NCBI GenBank assembly: GCA_949422855.1
Contig: CASPLG010000002.1
Span: 21,294-85,293 of the forward strand
Origin: an uncultured Eubacteriales bacterium
GTDB lineage: Bacteria > Bacillota > Clostridia > Oscillospirales > Acutalibacteraceae
Length of the DNA stretch: 64,000 bases
Reading direction: 5' to 3'
The notes beneath the pieces are model-generated. The model was not told where the DNA came from, made no database searches, and was given only the letters and a program-made list of their open reading frames with translations. Positions 35,049 through 44,314 of this stretch are shown piece after piece (within the stretch, counting starts at the first letter, position 1; every line of letters begins with the position of its first letter). A program made the position numbers and the translations under genes.

Positions 35049-36842
35049 GTGGCTCTTATTGGTATAGCCGGTAGAGAGCCGAAGGTTATGGCAGAGTATT
35101 TATCTCCCGGAGTCTATGTGGAAGAGTTTGATAACGGACCTACTCCTATGCAGGGAGTCGGGACAAGCACGGCAGGTTTTATTGGATTGGCAGAAAGAGG
35201 TCCCGTAGGCGGAGCTCCTGTTTTGGTAACCAGTCCATCGGATTTCACCCGTAAGTTTGGCGGGTACCTTCAGGCAAATGAGTTCGGAAAGTACAGATTC
35301 TTAGCCTATGCAGTCCAGAACTTCTTTGCTAACGGCGGTTCAAGAGCATTTATTGCAAGAATAACGCCTCCTGACGCTGAAATAGCCAAGGGTATATACA
35401 AAAAAGGCAAAGAAGGTATAATTGACATTGAAGCTAAAAATCCCGGTGCGTGGGGCGACAATGTTGTAGTGACTTTCTCACCGTCAAGCGATAGCAGAAC
35501 TCAAATTTTAGAGGCAATCGAAAAAGGCGTTTACAGACTCAAAAATGCCATGGGGTTTGACGTCGGCGATACAGTTGTCCTTGAGGGTACATCAGGCCAC
35601 GTCCAATATAACAGGGTAAAAGCCGCAAGGGGAAATACCATTACATTCGTAAAAGCGTTTGAGGGAACGGTTGTAGATACAAACCTTGCTCCCAAAATAG
35701 TTTTGAAGACTTGCGAAATGGACGTAACCGTTGAATGCGACGGGGTAACTGAGAATTATGACGGGGTTTCATTTAATGTTTCATCACCGTCGTTCATAGA
35801 GAAAAGAATGCTCAAATCAGATTTGGTTAACATCAAAGCCACTCCAACTAAGGAAGTACTTGCACCTATTGAAATCGTGAGGAGCGTATTCGGCGGTGAA
35901 AAGGATGTTGACGAAGTTAAGGCTATGCTCAAGGGCGGTCTTAATGGTTCGGCTGCCAGCGTGACAGATGCCGACTTTATAGGTAAGGACGGCGGTCCCG
36001 GAGCAAGAACCGGAATCCAAGCTTTTCTCGACAATACAGACGTAAGCATAATGGCGATACCGGGTATTGTCAGTCCGAATGTACAGCTTTCACTGGTTTC
36101 CCATTGTGAATCGGTGGCCAGCAGATTCGCTATCCTGGATATCCCAATGGAAAGCAAGAGCGTTTCGGACGTCTTGAAACACAGAGAGGCTTTTGACAGT
36201 GATTACTGTGCCCTTTATCATCCGTGGATTAAAGTATTTGATCCTCTTGATAAAAAAGATGTCTTTATTCCACCGTCAGGCTCAGTTGCGGGCGTATTTG
36301 CAAGGAGCGACAACTCAAGAGGAGTACACAAGGCTCCGGCAAACGAAGTAATCGCAAATTGTACAGGACTTTACGTCAATTACAGCGTCGGAGAACAGGA
36401 TTTGCTCAACCCAAAGGGAGTAAATCTCATAAGGAAATTCCCGGGAGCAGGAATAAGAATTTGGGGTGCAAGAACCGCTTCTTCAAAGCCGCTCTGGAAA
36501 TATGTAAACGTAAGAAGACTGTTTATTTACCTCGAAGAATCAATCAAGAATAACACCAGTTGGATTGTCTTTGAGCCAAATGAAGCCGGTTTGTGGTCAA
36601 GAGTTAAAAGAACTGTTGAATTGTTCCTCGAAGGCGTTTGGAGAAGTGGTGCTCTTGTGGGCGGTTCGGTATCGGATGCATTCTTTGTTGATATCGGTCC
36701 GAATACCATGACAAAAGACGATATCGACCAAGGGCGTTTGATTTGTGTCATAGGTGTTGCACCGGTTAAGCCGGCAGAGTTCGTAATATTCAGGATTACT
36801 CAGAACACCGGCACAGGTTCAGGCTCAGGCGAAGAAGAATAA
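35049..36842 (+). CDS. contractile tail sheath protein
   Basis: 597 residues. AEYLSPGVYVEEFDNGPTP near the N-terminus and the C-terminal domain (GIRIWGARTAS, then NTSWIVFEPNEAGLWSRVKR and the ending VKPAEFVIFRITQ) are diagnostic of sheath proteins of phage tails and eCIS particles. GTG 35049 has AAAGGAG 4 bases away; ATG 35088 would give the more typical MAEYLSPG start. Sheath subunits stack around the tube and drive injection by contracting. Only one sheath gene is present, against three in Afp/PVC clusters. An insertion domain lies at about 120-270. Confidence 0.95.
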   Translation: MALIGIAGREPKVMAEYLSPGVYVEEFDNGPTPMQGVGTSTAGFIGLAERGPVGGAPVLVTSPSDFTRKFGGYLQANEFGKYRFLAYAVQNFFANGGSRAFIARITPPDAEIAKGIYKKGKEGIIDIEAKNPGAWGDNVVVTFSPSSDSRTQILEAIEKGVYRLKNAMGFDVGDTVVLEGTSGHVQYNRVKAARGNTITFVKAFEGTVVDTNLAPKIVLKTCEMDVTVECDGVTENYDGVSFNVSSPSFIEKRMLKSDLVNIKATPTKEVLAPIEIVRSVFGGEKDVDEVKAMLKGGLNGSAASVTDADFIGKDGGPGARTGIQAFLDNTDVSIMAIPGIVSPNVQLSLVSHCESVASRFAILDIPMESKSVSDVLKHREAFDSDYCALYHPWIKVFDPLDKKDVFIPPSGSVAGVFARSDNSRGVHKAPANEVIANCTGLYVNYSVGEQDLLNPKGVNLIRKFPGAGIRIWGARTASSKPLWKYVNVRRLFIYLEESIKNNTSWIVFEPNEAGLWSRVKRTVELFLEGVWRSGALVGGSVSDAFFVDIGPNTMTKDDIDQGRLICVIGVAPVKPAEFVIFRITQNTGTGSGSGEEE

Positions 36843-36876
36843 TTGTAATTTTAACTAGAAAGGAGATTGATTACTT

Positions 36877-37392
36877 ATGGCAGCAGAAGGAATTCAGGAT
36901 TTAGGAACAGAAGTATTGACTACTGAAAGTGCCGCCGCCGGTGGACTTAGAAATCCAATAAGGGGATTTAGATTTACTTGTAACTTCCAAGGCTTGGGAA
37001 CAACTTCCTTTAAAACCGTAGAAGGATTCTCATCAGAAGTTGCAAACACAGAATACAGAGAGGGCGGATTCGGACGTCTTACCGTAAGGAAATTACCGGG
37101 ACTCGTCACCTATAACGAACTTACCCTTACAAAAGGACTTTATTCCAATCCTCTGCTTTATAACTTCTTCCAGAACTATCTTGAGGGAGGAACATTTGCC
37201 CCGGTAAATGCTACCATTACGGTGTTCGACAACGCAGGAGAAGCTACAGCAAGCTGGCAAGTAATAAATGCTTGGCCAAGCAGATATGAGTCTGCGGGAC
37301 TTGATGCAACTAACTCCGATGTTCTTATAGAGACCTTAGCACTGCAGCACGAGGGCATCACTAGAGATGCTACCCCGGTAACCGCAGGCTAA
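36877..37392 (+). CDS. tail tube protein (gp19 / Hcp-like)
   Basis: 171 residues with NPIRGFRFTCNFQGLG, FKTVEGFSSEVANTEYREGG, and the ending IETLALQHEGITR, all standard for tube proteins of eCIS (Afp1/Pvc1 type). Hexameric rings of it form the inner channel that the sheath drives through a target membrane. ATG with AAAGGAG upstream. It lies 34 bases after the sheath stop and is followed by a strong hairpin, consistent with its being the most abundant part after sheath. Confidence 0.93.
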   Translation: MAAEGIQDLGTEVLTTESAAAGGLRNPIRGFRFTCNFQGLGTTSFKTVEGFSSEVANTEYREGGFGRLTVRKLPGLVTYNELTLTKGLYSNPLLYNFFQNYLEGGTFAPVNATITVFDNAGEATASWQVINAWPSRYESAGLDATNSDVLIETLALQHEGITRDATPVTAG

Positions 37393-37423
37393 TTGAGAAT
37401 GTTTTATATTTATATTTCTGTCA

Positions 37424-37443
37424 CCGCCCTTTTTTAGGGGCGG
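37424..37443 (+). promoter_or_regulatory. intra-operon GC hairpin after the tube gene
   Basis: CCGCCC at 37424-37429 pairs with GGGCGG at 37438-37443 with an 8-base loop. No T run follows, so it is not a full terminator. It sits between the tube gene and the genes for low-copy baseplate parts. It could protect the sheath-tube mRNA or reduce read-through. Confidence 0.55.
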
Positions 37444-37521
37444 CATGATAGATATTAATAGACAAATAACAATGCAAACCTTAGATTAATTTTATTTTTG
37501 GAAAGTGAGTAGTGATGTGAG

Positions 37522-37893
37522 ATGGCGTCTTTTGAAACAGAAGTAAGTTTTGAATTACCAAAAGGATATGTGGATAAAAACGGAGAGGTTCATAAGTTGG
37601 GAGTAATGAGGCTTGCGACCGCTGCGGATGAAATAGTACCTCTCAATGACCCAAGAGTGAAAATGAATGCCGGATATTTAAGCGTTCTTTTGCTTGAAAG
37701 AGTTATTGTAAAACTCGGTAATCTGCCTAAGGTAAGCGTAAATGTAATTGAAAACTTATTTACTGCCGATATGGCGTATTTACAAGATTTATACCAGAAA
37801 ATAAATGCAGCTCAACCTCAAGCTGCACATGTTATCTGTCCGAATTGTTCGCATAGATTTGAGGTGAGCCTGCCTTTTTTCGGGGAAGCCTAA
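37522..37893 (+). CDS. tail-assembly-chaperone-like eCIS protein with CxxC
   Basis: 123 residues: ELPKGYVDKNGEVHKLGVMR at the start, a helical centre (NAGYLSVLLLERVIVKLG) and a C-terminal CPNC box. It matches the type of small protein found after the tube genes in phage tail and eCIS loci and usually labelled tail assembly protein. The CPNC may bind zinc with the nearby His residues. ATG 37522 is preceded by GTGATGTGAG, a weak site. It ends just before the tiny gene at 37935. Function inferred from position and general sequence resemblance only. Confidence 0.72.
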   Translation: MASFETEVSFELPKGYVDKNGEVHKLGVMRLATAADEIVPLNDPRVKMNAGYLSVLLLERVIVKLGNLPKVSVNVIENLFTADMAYLQDLYQKINAAQPQAAHVICPNCSHRFEVSLPFFGEA

Positions 37894-37934
37894 AAAGTTA
37901 TCCCCAGGACGTCCTGTATGAGGAGATTTCTTTT

Positions 37935-38084
37935 TTGGCGTATTATTTCCACTGGCCCTATACAGAAATAATGAACCTTAGTCACAGAGAAAGAGTAAGG
38001 TTTTGTAATGAAATATCAAATATCAATAAGAAAATGAATGATGAGCAAGCCGGACCTAAAAAGAAAAATATCTTTGATATATAG
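37935..38084 (+). CDS. DUF6760-like small eCIS protein
   Basis: 49 residues from TTG 37935, with GAGGAG 11 bases upstream. The reading frame contains FHWPYTEIMNLSHRERVRF then CNEISNINKKM, the pattern of the short DUF6760 proteins seen between tube and baseplate genes in eCIS loci of several phyla. It is below the usual size cut-off of gene finders and starts with TTG, so it is easily missed. Its end is 27 bases before the second tube gene, which has its own Shine-Dalgarno. Role unknown, possibly a paired chaperone with the preceding protein. Confidence 0.8.
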   Translation: MAYYFHWPYTEIMNLSHRERVRFCNEISNINKKMNDEQAGPKKKNIFDI

Positions 38085-38111
38085 TATTTTTCAGTCAAAG
38101 GGGGATGAGTT

Positions 38112-40055
38112 ATGGCCAATAGGTATACTAAAGATATAGTTTCCGGAGCAGATACATTATCGGCAGGCTTTAATTTTAAAGTTATCTTTAACCATGTAGT
38201 TACATTCGGGTTTCAATCGGTTTCCGGCATAAGAGTATCAAGACCTGTCGATTTTATCCCGGAAGGCGGGGTTAATGATCATCAGCTTATGGTTGGACAG
38301 CCGCAGCAAGATACCCCCGAGCTTACTTTTTCAAGAGGTCTTATATTAAAAGCATCTCAGATTGTAACCACGGCTGCAAAAGCTGCTGTGGCCCAGATTC
38401 CTGATAACTCCGCACGAAAAGCTGCATTTATAGCACTAAATACCGTGGATCCACAGGAAATGCTCGAAAATGGCCCTGCTTACGGAGAGATAGAAGTATA
38501 TTCAACTACCGAAAAAGGGAAAAAAATCGGATTATATTCATTTTTTGCCATCGGAATAAAAGAGTGGAGTCTCTCCGATTTGAGCGGTACGGATAGCAGT
38601 GCTTTGATAGAAAATTTTTCTGTTATGCACACAGGGCTTAGGAGACTTCCGCTCTCCCCTCCCTTGGGTCAATATTACTTCCATACGGAGAATAACAATT
38701 ATAGCGATGCCCAGGAGAGAACCCCGGTTGAAGGGAATCTTGCACAGAAAAATCAGGAAACTATAGAAGAAATGGCTAAAAGCAATAGAGCTGCCTCCAA
38801 TGATGGAAGTGATAATAGTCTGATTGACGCGAACAAGGAAGTTGCCGAGCAAATGGCTAAATCCAAAGCTGAGAATGATAAAATTTCATCGGATATCAGC
38901 AATCAGTTACAGGATATGAAAGAGAAAATGGCTCAGGATTATTCCAACTATCAGGCAGATGTCGAAGAATATGAAGAAAACAGGAAGGAAGGACTGCAAA
39001 AGTCAGAGGAACTAAAAGAACATGCCCGTCAGAAAGCCGAAAAATATAAAAAATGGGCTGAAGATTTAACGGACAAGATAATAAAAGCTGAAGGCAGCAA
39101 TCTTAAAAGCGTACAAAAAAGAGCAAAAGAGCTAAGTCAGATTGCTAGTCAAGCGTCCGAAATTGCACAGAAGTCTTTGAATGCACTCGCTATCAAATTG
39201 AGCGATTTCCGGGAAAAACAAAAACAAAAAGCTGAAGATTTAAAAGAAAAAGAAGCTGAAGTGGAAAAAGCTAAAAATGCTGCTATCCAGGCTAGCATCC
39301 TTGCAAGACAAATGGCTGATTCAGTACGGGAAAATTCAAGAAAATTACAGTCGGGAGCTTGGGAAAAAATAAAAGAGCAAAATGAACAGGAAATTGCAAA
39401 AGTTCAAGGTCAATCCACCGTGTCCGACAAAGGCAAGGATAACAAACAATCTGAAGACTCGAATGAGCAAAATTCCCAAAATTCCAATGAATCTCAGAAT
39501 AACTCTCCCGCCCAAAAAGAAAATCAAGCCTCTGGGCAATCAAATAAAGAAAATCCTCAAAACACTCAGGAATCTCAAAGTAAATCTTCAAACACCCAGG
39601 AATCTCAAAGTAAATCTTCAAACACCCAGGAATCTCAAAGTAAATCTTCACAGAGTAACAAATCCCAATCCGATAAATCAACAGATAATGAGAATTCTCA
39701 AAATAAATCCTCCCAGCCCGATAACGACAGCAAAAATGAGCAGAAAAAAGCTAAATCCTGGGACGAGATAAAAGAACAAAATTTAAAAGAGATGCAAAAA
39801 CTTCAGGATGAATTTAATAAGCTGCGTCAGCAGGGCTCTGAGGATGCTCAGAAAAAAGCTGAGGAAGTAAAAGAGTTATTGGAGAAAAATCAGAAACAAG
39901 TAGAAGAAATTGAAAAAAAGAAACAAGAGTTCGAACAGAAGAGAGAAGAATTTAAAAAGATGTCTAAAAGTGTCTCGGACGATGCCGAAGAAACAAGTGC
40001 CGAAGCTGAAAATTCTGCAGATGAAGTGGATGCTATGATTGAAAATGCAGCGTAA
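38112..40055 (+). CDS. second tube-type protein with a long coiled-coil, low-complexity extension
   Basis: 647 residues in two parts. Residues 1-190 are a tube-like domain (FNFKVIFNHVVTFGFQSVSG, then IGIKEWSLSDLSG and SVMHTGLRRL), as in the Afp5/Pvc5 class that joins tube to baseplate. Residues 200-647 are an added region: a Lys/Glu/Ala-rich coiled coil, then an Asn/Gln/Ser-rich linker holding three tandem copies of a ten-residue unit (about 484-513), then a second coil. Homologues normally end after the first part. The extension may reach into the tube lumen or act as a docking rod. ATG with AAAGGGGG upstream. Confidence 0.85.
   Translation: MANRYTKDIVSGADTLSAGFNFKVIFNHVVTFGFQSVSGIRVSRPVDFIPEGGVNDHQLMVGQPQQDTPELTFSRGLILKASQIVTTAAKAAVAQIPDNSARKAAFIALNTVDPQEMLENGPAYGEIEVYSTTEKGKKIGLYSFFAIGIKEWSLSDLSGTDSSALIENFSVMHTGLRRLPLSPPLGQYYFHTENNNYSDAQERTPVEGNLAQKNQETIEEMAKSNRAASNDGSDNSLIDANKEVAEQMAKSKAENDKISSDISNQLQDMKEKMAQDYSNYQADVEEYEENRKEGLQKSEELKEHARQKAEKYKKWAEDLTDKIIKAEGSNLKSVQKRAKELSQIASQASEIAQKSLNALAIKLSDFREKQKQKAEDLKEKEAEVEKAKNAAIQASILARQMADSVRENSRKLQSGAWEKIKEQNEQEIAKVQGQSTVSDKGKDNKQSEDSNEQNSQNSNESQNNSPAQKENQASGQSNKENPQNTQESQSKSSNTQESQSKSSNTQESQSKSSQSNKSQSDKSTDNENSQNKSSQPDNDSKNEQKKAKSWDEIKEQNLKEMQKLQDEFNKLRQQGSEDAQKKAEEVKELLEKNQKQVEEIEKKKQEFEQKREEFKKMSKSVSDDAEETSAEAENSADEVDAMIENAA
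39561..39650 (+). repeat. three tandem 30-base units inside the second tube gene
   Basis: Units at 39561-39590, 39591-39620 and 39621-39650 differ by a single base in the first copy. Each encodes NTQESQSKSS. Near-identity at DNA level points to recent slippage or recombination, so length variation between strains is expected. Confidence 0.95.
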
Positions 40056-40094
40056 AATAAAGTTATATCGTAAAATAACGGGAGGGCATATAAG

Positions 40095-42992
40095 ATGGAT
40101 AAGGACATTAAAATAACTAAAGGCATTAAGTTAAGTACAATGTCTGTTACACATATGAGTTTAATGTCAAATAATACCACATTTTGCAGCCACTTTCTTA
40201 AAAAGCCTCCTATGGCTGTGTTTTCTGACAACCCCGAGCAAAATGATATCGGTAATCACTTAATTTATGACATATCCAAAAAAGCCGGCTTTGATCAGGA
40301 GATTTTGCAAAGTATAATAGATCTTCTGCTGCAGCTGCGTGCTTCTCAGAATGACCAGAATGTATTTGTACAAAATAATACCGTCGTAAGACAGCAAATC
40401 TTAAACCAGCTTAAAAATGAACTGCTGAACGTTCGTAATCATCTGAGCCCCGGTCAAGTCCAGAAATTAGAAGTCATTTCAAGCAACTCCTTTGATGAAA
40501 AAACATTAAATGATTTGCTGCGTTCTCTTTTGGAGGATTCAAAAAAAAAATTCGGGGCTGAGTCTTATGCGCAAAAAGGACCATTAATCAAAAACGTCCG
40601 CGATAATGAAGGTTTAACTTCCAGAGTCTTTAGGACATATACAAAACTTACAAATGTAGAAAAAAAATATAGAGATGTAATAAACACCGTTTCCAATGCA
40701 CAGACTTTGGAAAGGTCTGTTCAAGAGAAACGTCTTATTAATGTTATTAAGCCTTCTCAAGTCCAAGACTCTCAAGATGTGCCCCGTGATAAAAAAAATC
40801 TTGAAGTTACAAAGAATATACGGGAAATTCAGAACCTTACAAAACAAGCAAATGAAACTGTCCGCCGGAGCGAAAATATCAAGAGAATATACACAGAAAA
40901 AAGTCTGCTGAGCAAACAAACCGATGCAGTGAAAAACGTCTCTACCCAAACTGAATTTCACCGCCATCTGTATAGCAGAGATTTTAACTATCTTGTCGAG
41001 AAAAATGTAAAAGACAGATACGAAAAGTTAGTTGAAAGCTCTGAAAATAAAGCCCTCTCTACAAGGAAAATTAAAGAACTAAACCTTGTGAATCGCAGAG
41101 AAGCTAAACAAACCCTCATAGATGAAACAAACCTCCTTTCTGAAGTTTCCGATATAGAAAAAAAAGTCTCGTTATTAAATAAACGTGTCAATAAAAATAC
41201 TCGGCAAACCCATGAGCTTAGAGAAAATATTATATCTAAAGAATCATTAAATCGTAATGTAACAAGCGTACACAATAGATATATCTCCAAAGAAAACCAA
41301 AAAGATGATACCAAAAGATTAGTCTCAAGGGCTAATATCACTACTCGTGCCGTAAATAAATATAATAATATTACAGAAAATCAATCCGAAATAAAAAATA
41401 TAGATAAAATTGTATCTTATGTTAATGACAGATACATTAAGAAAAATACCTTTCTCAGTCAGATAGATGCCCAGAATGTAATTCGCAGGCAGGCCCAAAT
41501 AAAAAACGAAGCAGTAAATAAATATAATATAAAAAATACCAACATTTTAGATGAGTTATCTTCAAGCAGACATGTAAATAAGATAAATTTAATTAATGAA
41601 AATGTAGAAAACAATATAAAATTTCACGAAATAGAAAATCAAATTAGCAGAATTAATAAAAGTATCGAGCAATCAGTGCCTCTAACTAAAATACGCAATA
41701 AGATACTTAAAGAATCCAATACCCTTGAGTATGTAAAAAGGGGTCCCAAAATTTATAATGATATAGAAATGCTCCATAATAAGTCGATTTTACAAGAATA
41801 CGAAAAACATGTAGAAAATAGGTTCTCCAATATCGACAGGATATTTAAAAAAGAATTTTCTATCAATAATGAAACTGAAAACAGAGAAAATTTGCTCGAA
41901 CAAATAAACCGTATAACACAGAAAAATCTTAAAACGGTAAATTTTAGAAATACTGTAAATAAAGTAAGAAATGCCGAGCTGCAAAATAAGCTCTTTAATA
42001 AGGTAAATACCGATGAAGTAATTACTAACAATAAGAAAATATCTTCTGATGTGATATCTGTCTATTTAAAAAGACTAAACCTAATAAATAACGTAAACAC
42101 AGAAAATATCTCCACTAAAGACGACATCTACAAGGAAACATTTAACAGGGTATTCAAAAAAGATGCCTTATCCGAAACTATACTAAGCGAAGAACGTTTT
42201 AAGGAAATTATAAATAAAAATATACAGCATCAAAAAAATATTCTTATCAAAAAACCTCCCATGGTGAATTACAAAGATATAGAATTTGATGTTAGAGAGA
42301 CCCTCAGCGAGATCGTCGATAAAAATTTGCAGACCATACAAACAAAAAGTGTGAAAAAATTTTTTACCGACCAAAAGAAAATTTCAAACATAAAAAATAT
42401 AAATGAAAGCTTAGAATTGCCGCCACTAATATTGAGGGAAAACATAAAAAACATAGGGGATATCGAAAATATCATAACTCGAAAATTATCTTTTGTCTCC
42501 CCGCCTAAAATCAGCAGTTTAGATAGGTATACTTTTAATGAGAAGAATATCTACAGGGAAATTCAAGATATACCCCGCACCTATTTCAATAATATAACAG
42601 ATAACTTTGAAGAAAAAGTCTTATTACAAAGGCAGCACAATATCTCCCCCGAAAATATCTACAGGGATATTCAAAGAAGCTCCGTTATTTATAAGAATCC
42701 GGTAAGTTTAAAAGAATTGCAAGACAAAATCGATAAATCATCTGTTGAAAAAAAGTCTACCCCAAAAATGCCGGACAAAAGATCCAATATTCAGAAAGAG
42801 CAAATTCCTCAGCTGCAAAGACCATTCCCGGCGCAGACCCAGCCTAAGGGTAAAATGCTGCAGGAAAAAGACGTTATCAGAATGATAGAGTCATATATGA
42901 GGGGATTGGATGTAGATACGATATCCGACGTGGTCATGAACAGAGTAGAGGAAGAAATATTATCCCAAAAAAGGCGAAGCGGCATAGTGTAG
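40095..42992 (+). CDS. 965-residue filamentous protein, tape-measure candidate
   Basis: Very rich in Asn, Lys, Ile and Glu, with almost no Gly or Trp, few Pro and no membrane helix. The N-terminus (about 1-160) looks compact. The body of about 650 residues is a long irregular helical region with recurring V(N/K)DRYIKK-, NRYISKE- and VNKYN-type strings. The last 45 residues form a helix ending RVEEEILSQKRRSG. Its place, after the tube and chaperone-like genes and before the hub, is that of a tail tape measure. Known tape measures often have a hydrophobic stretch, which this lacks. I know no close relative. ATG with GGGAGGG upstream. Confidence 0.6.
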   Translation: MDKDIKITKGIKLSTMSVTHMSLMSNNTTFCSHFLKKPPMAVFSDNPEQNDIGNHLIYDISKKAGFDQEILQSIIDLLLQLRASQNDQNVFVQNNTVVRQQILNQLKNELLNVRNHLSPGQVQKLEVISSNSFDEKTLNDLLRSLLEDSKKKFGAESYAQKGPLIKNVRDNEGLTSRVFRTYTKLTNVEKKYRDVINTVSNAQTLERSVQEKRLINVIKPSQVQDSQDVPRDKKNLEVTKNIREIQNLTKQANETVRRSENIKRIYTEKSLLSKQTDAVKNVSTQTEFHRHLYSRDFNYLVEKNVKDRYEKLVESSENKALSTRKIKELNLVNRREAKQTLIDETNLLSEVSDIEKKVSLLNKRVNKNTRQTHELRENIISKESLNRNVTSVHNRYISKENQKDDTKRLVSRANITTRAVNKYNNITENQSEIKNIDKIVSYVNDRYIKKNTFLSQIDAQNVIRRQAQIKNEAVNKYNIKNTNILDELSSSRHVNKINLINENVENNIKFHEIENQISRINKSIEQSVPLTKIRNKILKESNTLEYVKRGPKIYNDIEMLHNKSILQEYEKHVENRFSNIDRIFKKEFSINNETENRENLLEQINRITQKNLKTVNFRNTVNKVRNAELQNKLFNKVNTDEVITNNKKISSDVISVYLKRLNLINNVNTENISTKDDIYKETFNRVFKKDALSETILSEERFKEIINKNIQHQKNILIKKPPMVNYKDIEFDVRETLSEIVDKNLQTIQTKSVKKFFTDQKKISNIKNINESLELPPLILRENIKNIGDIENIITRKLSFVSPPKISSLDRYTFNEKNIYREIQDIPRTYFNNITDNFEEKVLLQRQHNISPENIYRDIQRSSVIYKNPVSLKELQDKIDKSSVEKKSTPKMPDKRSNIQKEQIPQLQRPFPAQTQPKGKMLQEKDVIRMIESYMRGLDVDTISDVVMNRVEEEILSQKRRSGIV

Positions 42993-43141
42993 GATATATT
43001 ATCTACCAATTAAAAAAATTTAATCACAAATATATTTATAATTTTGGCAAAAAATTGTATAATTAGAGAAGTTTATATGAAATATTCTGTATACTGCTCT
43101 GTTCTTCTTAATCAATTTGAGTGGGAATTGGATGTGAAAAA

Positions 43142-44290
43142 ATGAAAAGTCTAAAATTGGCTAACACCGGCGACTTCCCTATCGCACAAATCATGATAGG
43201 AACAGAGACGCCTTGGCAAAGCAAGGGAGATTTAACTATAAAGAGTATAGATATTTCCGTAAGTACCGGCAATGAATCCGGCCGTTGTACAGTGGTGCTG
43301 AGCAAGATTGCCCCAAATTTTAAACTTGGAAAGTTTGTTCCGGAGTCAGAGATTAAAGTCGTTAAGCAAGGCTCTCCCATAAGAATTTTTTTAGGATACC
43401 CGGCAGTTGCCGGAAGTTTACCTAATACGTATGAAGTTTTTAGCGGTTTTATATCAAAGGTGAAAATCGACTACGATAGAGAACTCGCTGTTGCCGTAAT
43501 AGAGTGCTTGGATGCAAAAATGTGGATGATGCCGGGCTGTACTTTTGAGAAAAAAATACAAACTAAATATTCCTCTATCGTTAATGATACATTGTTGCCG
43601 GCATACCTTGGTAAAATCGATAAGGCTACTGTTAAAATCCAGGAAGAACCAACCTTATCTCAGCCGGTCTATCAGACAAATGAAAGTGATTATGAGTTTT
43701 TATGTCGATTAGCCGGGATTACAGGGTGTTTATTTTATATGTATTGCGGTACAGCCTACTTTATAAGCCCAAAAGCACTTGTAAGCGACCCAAAAGCAGG
43801 ACTTTCCATAGTTCCGTGTGATAGTCTGAAAAAAGTAAGTTGGTCGGCGGATGTTTTGGGGCTGTCTCAACAGGTCGTCATAAAAGGAGTGGATACTAAA
43901 AAACCTAAAGTTTCAGCACAGTCCAAACCGGTGGGAACAAACCTTGGTAATATCGGAAATGGACAACTCCCTAAAAATATAGGGAGTGCGACAAAAAAAG
44001 TCATAACAGACTTAAAAGCCGATACGGTAAAAACTGCTCAGTTCATGGCTCAAGCAAAATTCACAAGAAAGTCTATTGACTACATTAAATGTATTGTGTC
44101 CCTCTCTGGATATGCTGACTCACCTGAGTTTTTCAAGCTGGGTATGCGGGTAAGTGTATCGGACATGGGACAAGATATAAGCAATACCTATATACTTACC
44201 GGCATCAAACATAAATTTAACGGTCAAAAGAGAACATTTGCAACTGATTTGACACTTTCTTCAGATGCAATGAGTACCACAACATTATAA
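43142..44290 (+). CDS. baseplate hub protein (phage late control D / gp27-like)
   Basis: About 382 residues. GRCTVVLSKI and IRIFLGYPAVAG, then YQTNESDYEFLCRLA and GCLFYMYCG, are typical of the gpD/gp27 hub found as the N-terminal half of VgrG. ATG 43142 gives the family-like start MKSLKLANTG; GTG 43121 lacks a Shine-Dalgarno. It forms the trimeric hub under the tube and carries the spike encoded next. In Afp/PVC hub and spike are fused as one protein (Afp8); here they are separate genes. A 130-base AT-rich gap precedes it. Confidence 0.87.
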   Translation: MKSLKLANTGDFPIAQIMIGTETPWQSKGDLTIKSIDISVSTGNESGRCTVVLSKIAPNFKLGKFVPESEIKVVKQGSPIRIFLGYPAVAGSLPNTYEVFSGFISKVKIDYDRELAVAVIECLDAKMWMMPGCTFEKKIQTKYSSIVNDTLLPAYLGKIDKATVKIQEEPTLSQPVYQTNESDYEFLCRLAGITGCLFYMYCGTAYFISPKALVSDPKAGLSIVPCDSLKKVSWSADVLGLSQQVVIKGVDTKKPKVSAQSKPVGTNLGNIGNGQLPKNIGSATKKVITDLKADTVKTAQFMAQAKFTRKSIDYIKCIVSLSGYADSPEFFKLGMRVSVSDMGQDISNTYILTGIKHKFNGQKRTFATDLTLSSDAMSTTTL

Positions 44291-44314
44291 ATTAAGATAC
44301 GACAGGGGGTTTTT

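Noticed and set aside
39561-39650. Possible CRISPR array
   Set aside because: The three units are contiguous without spacers and lie in frame inside a coding sequence.
39292-39771. Frames with FEIPGCLKI-type or TPRNLKVNL-type repeats
   Set aside because: They arise from the 30-base tandem units of the second tube gene read in other frames.
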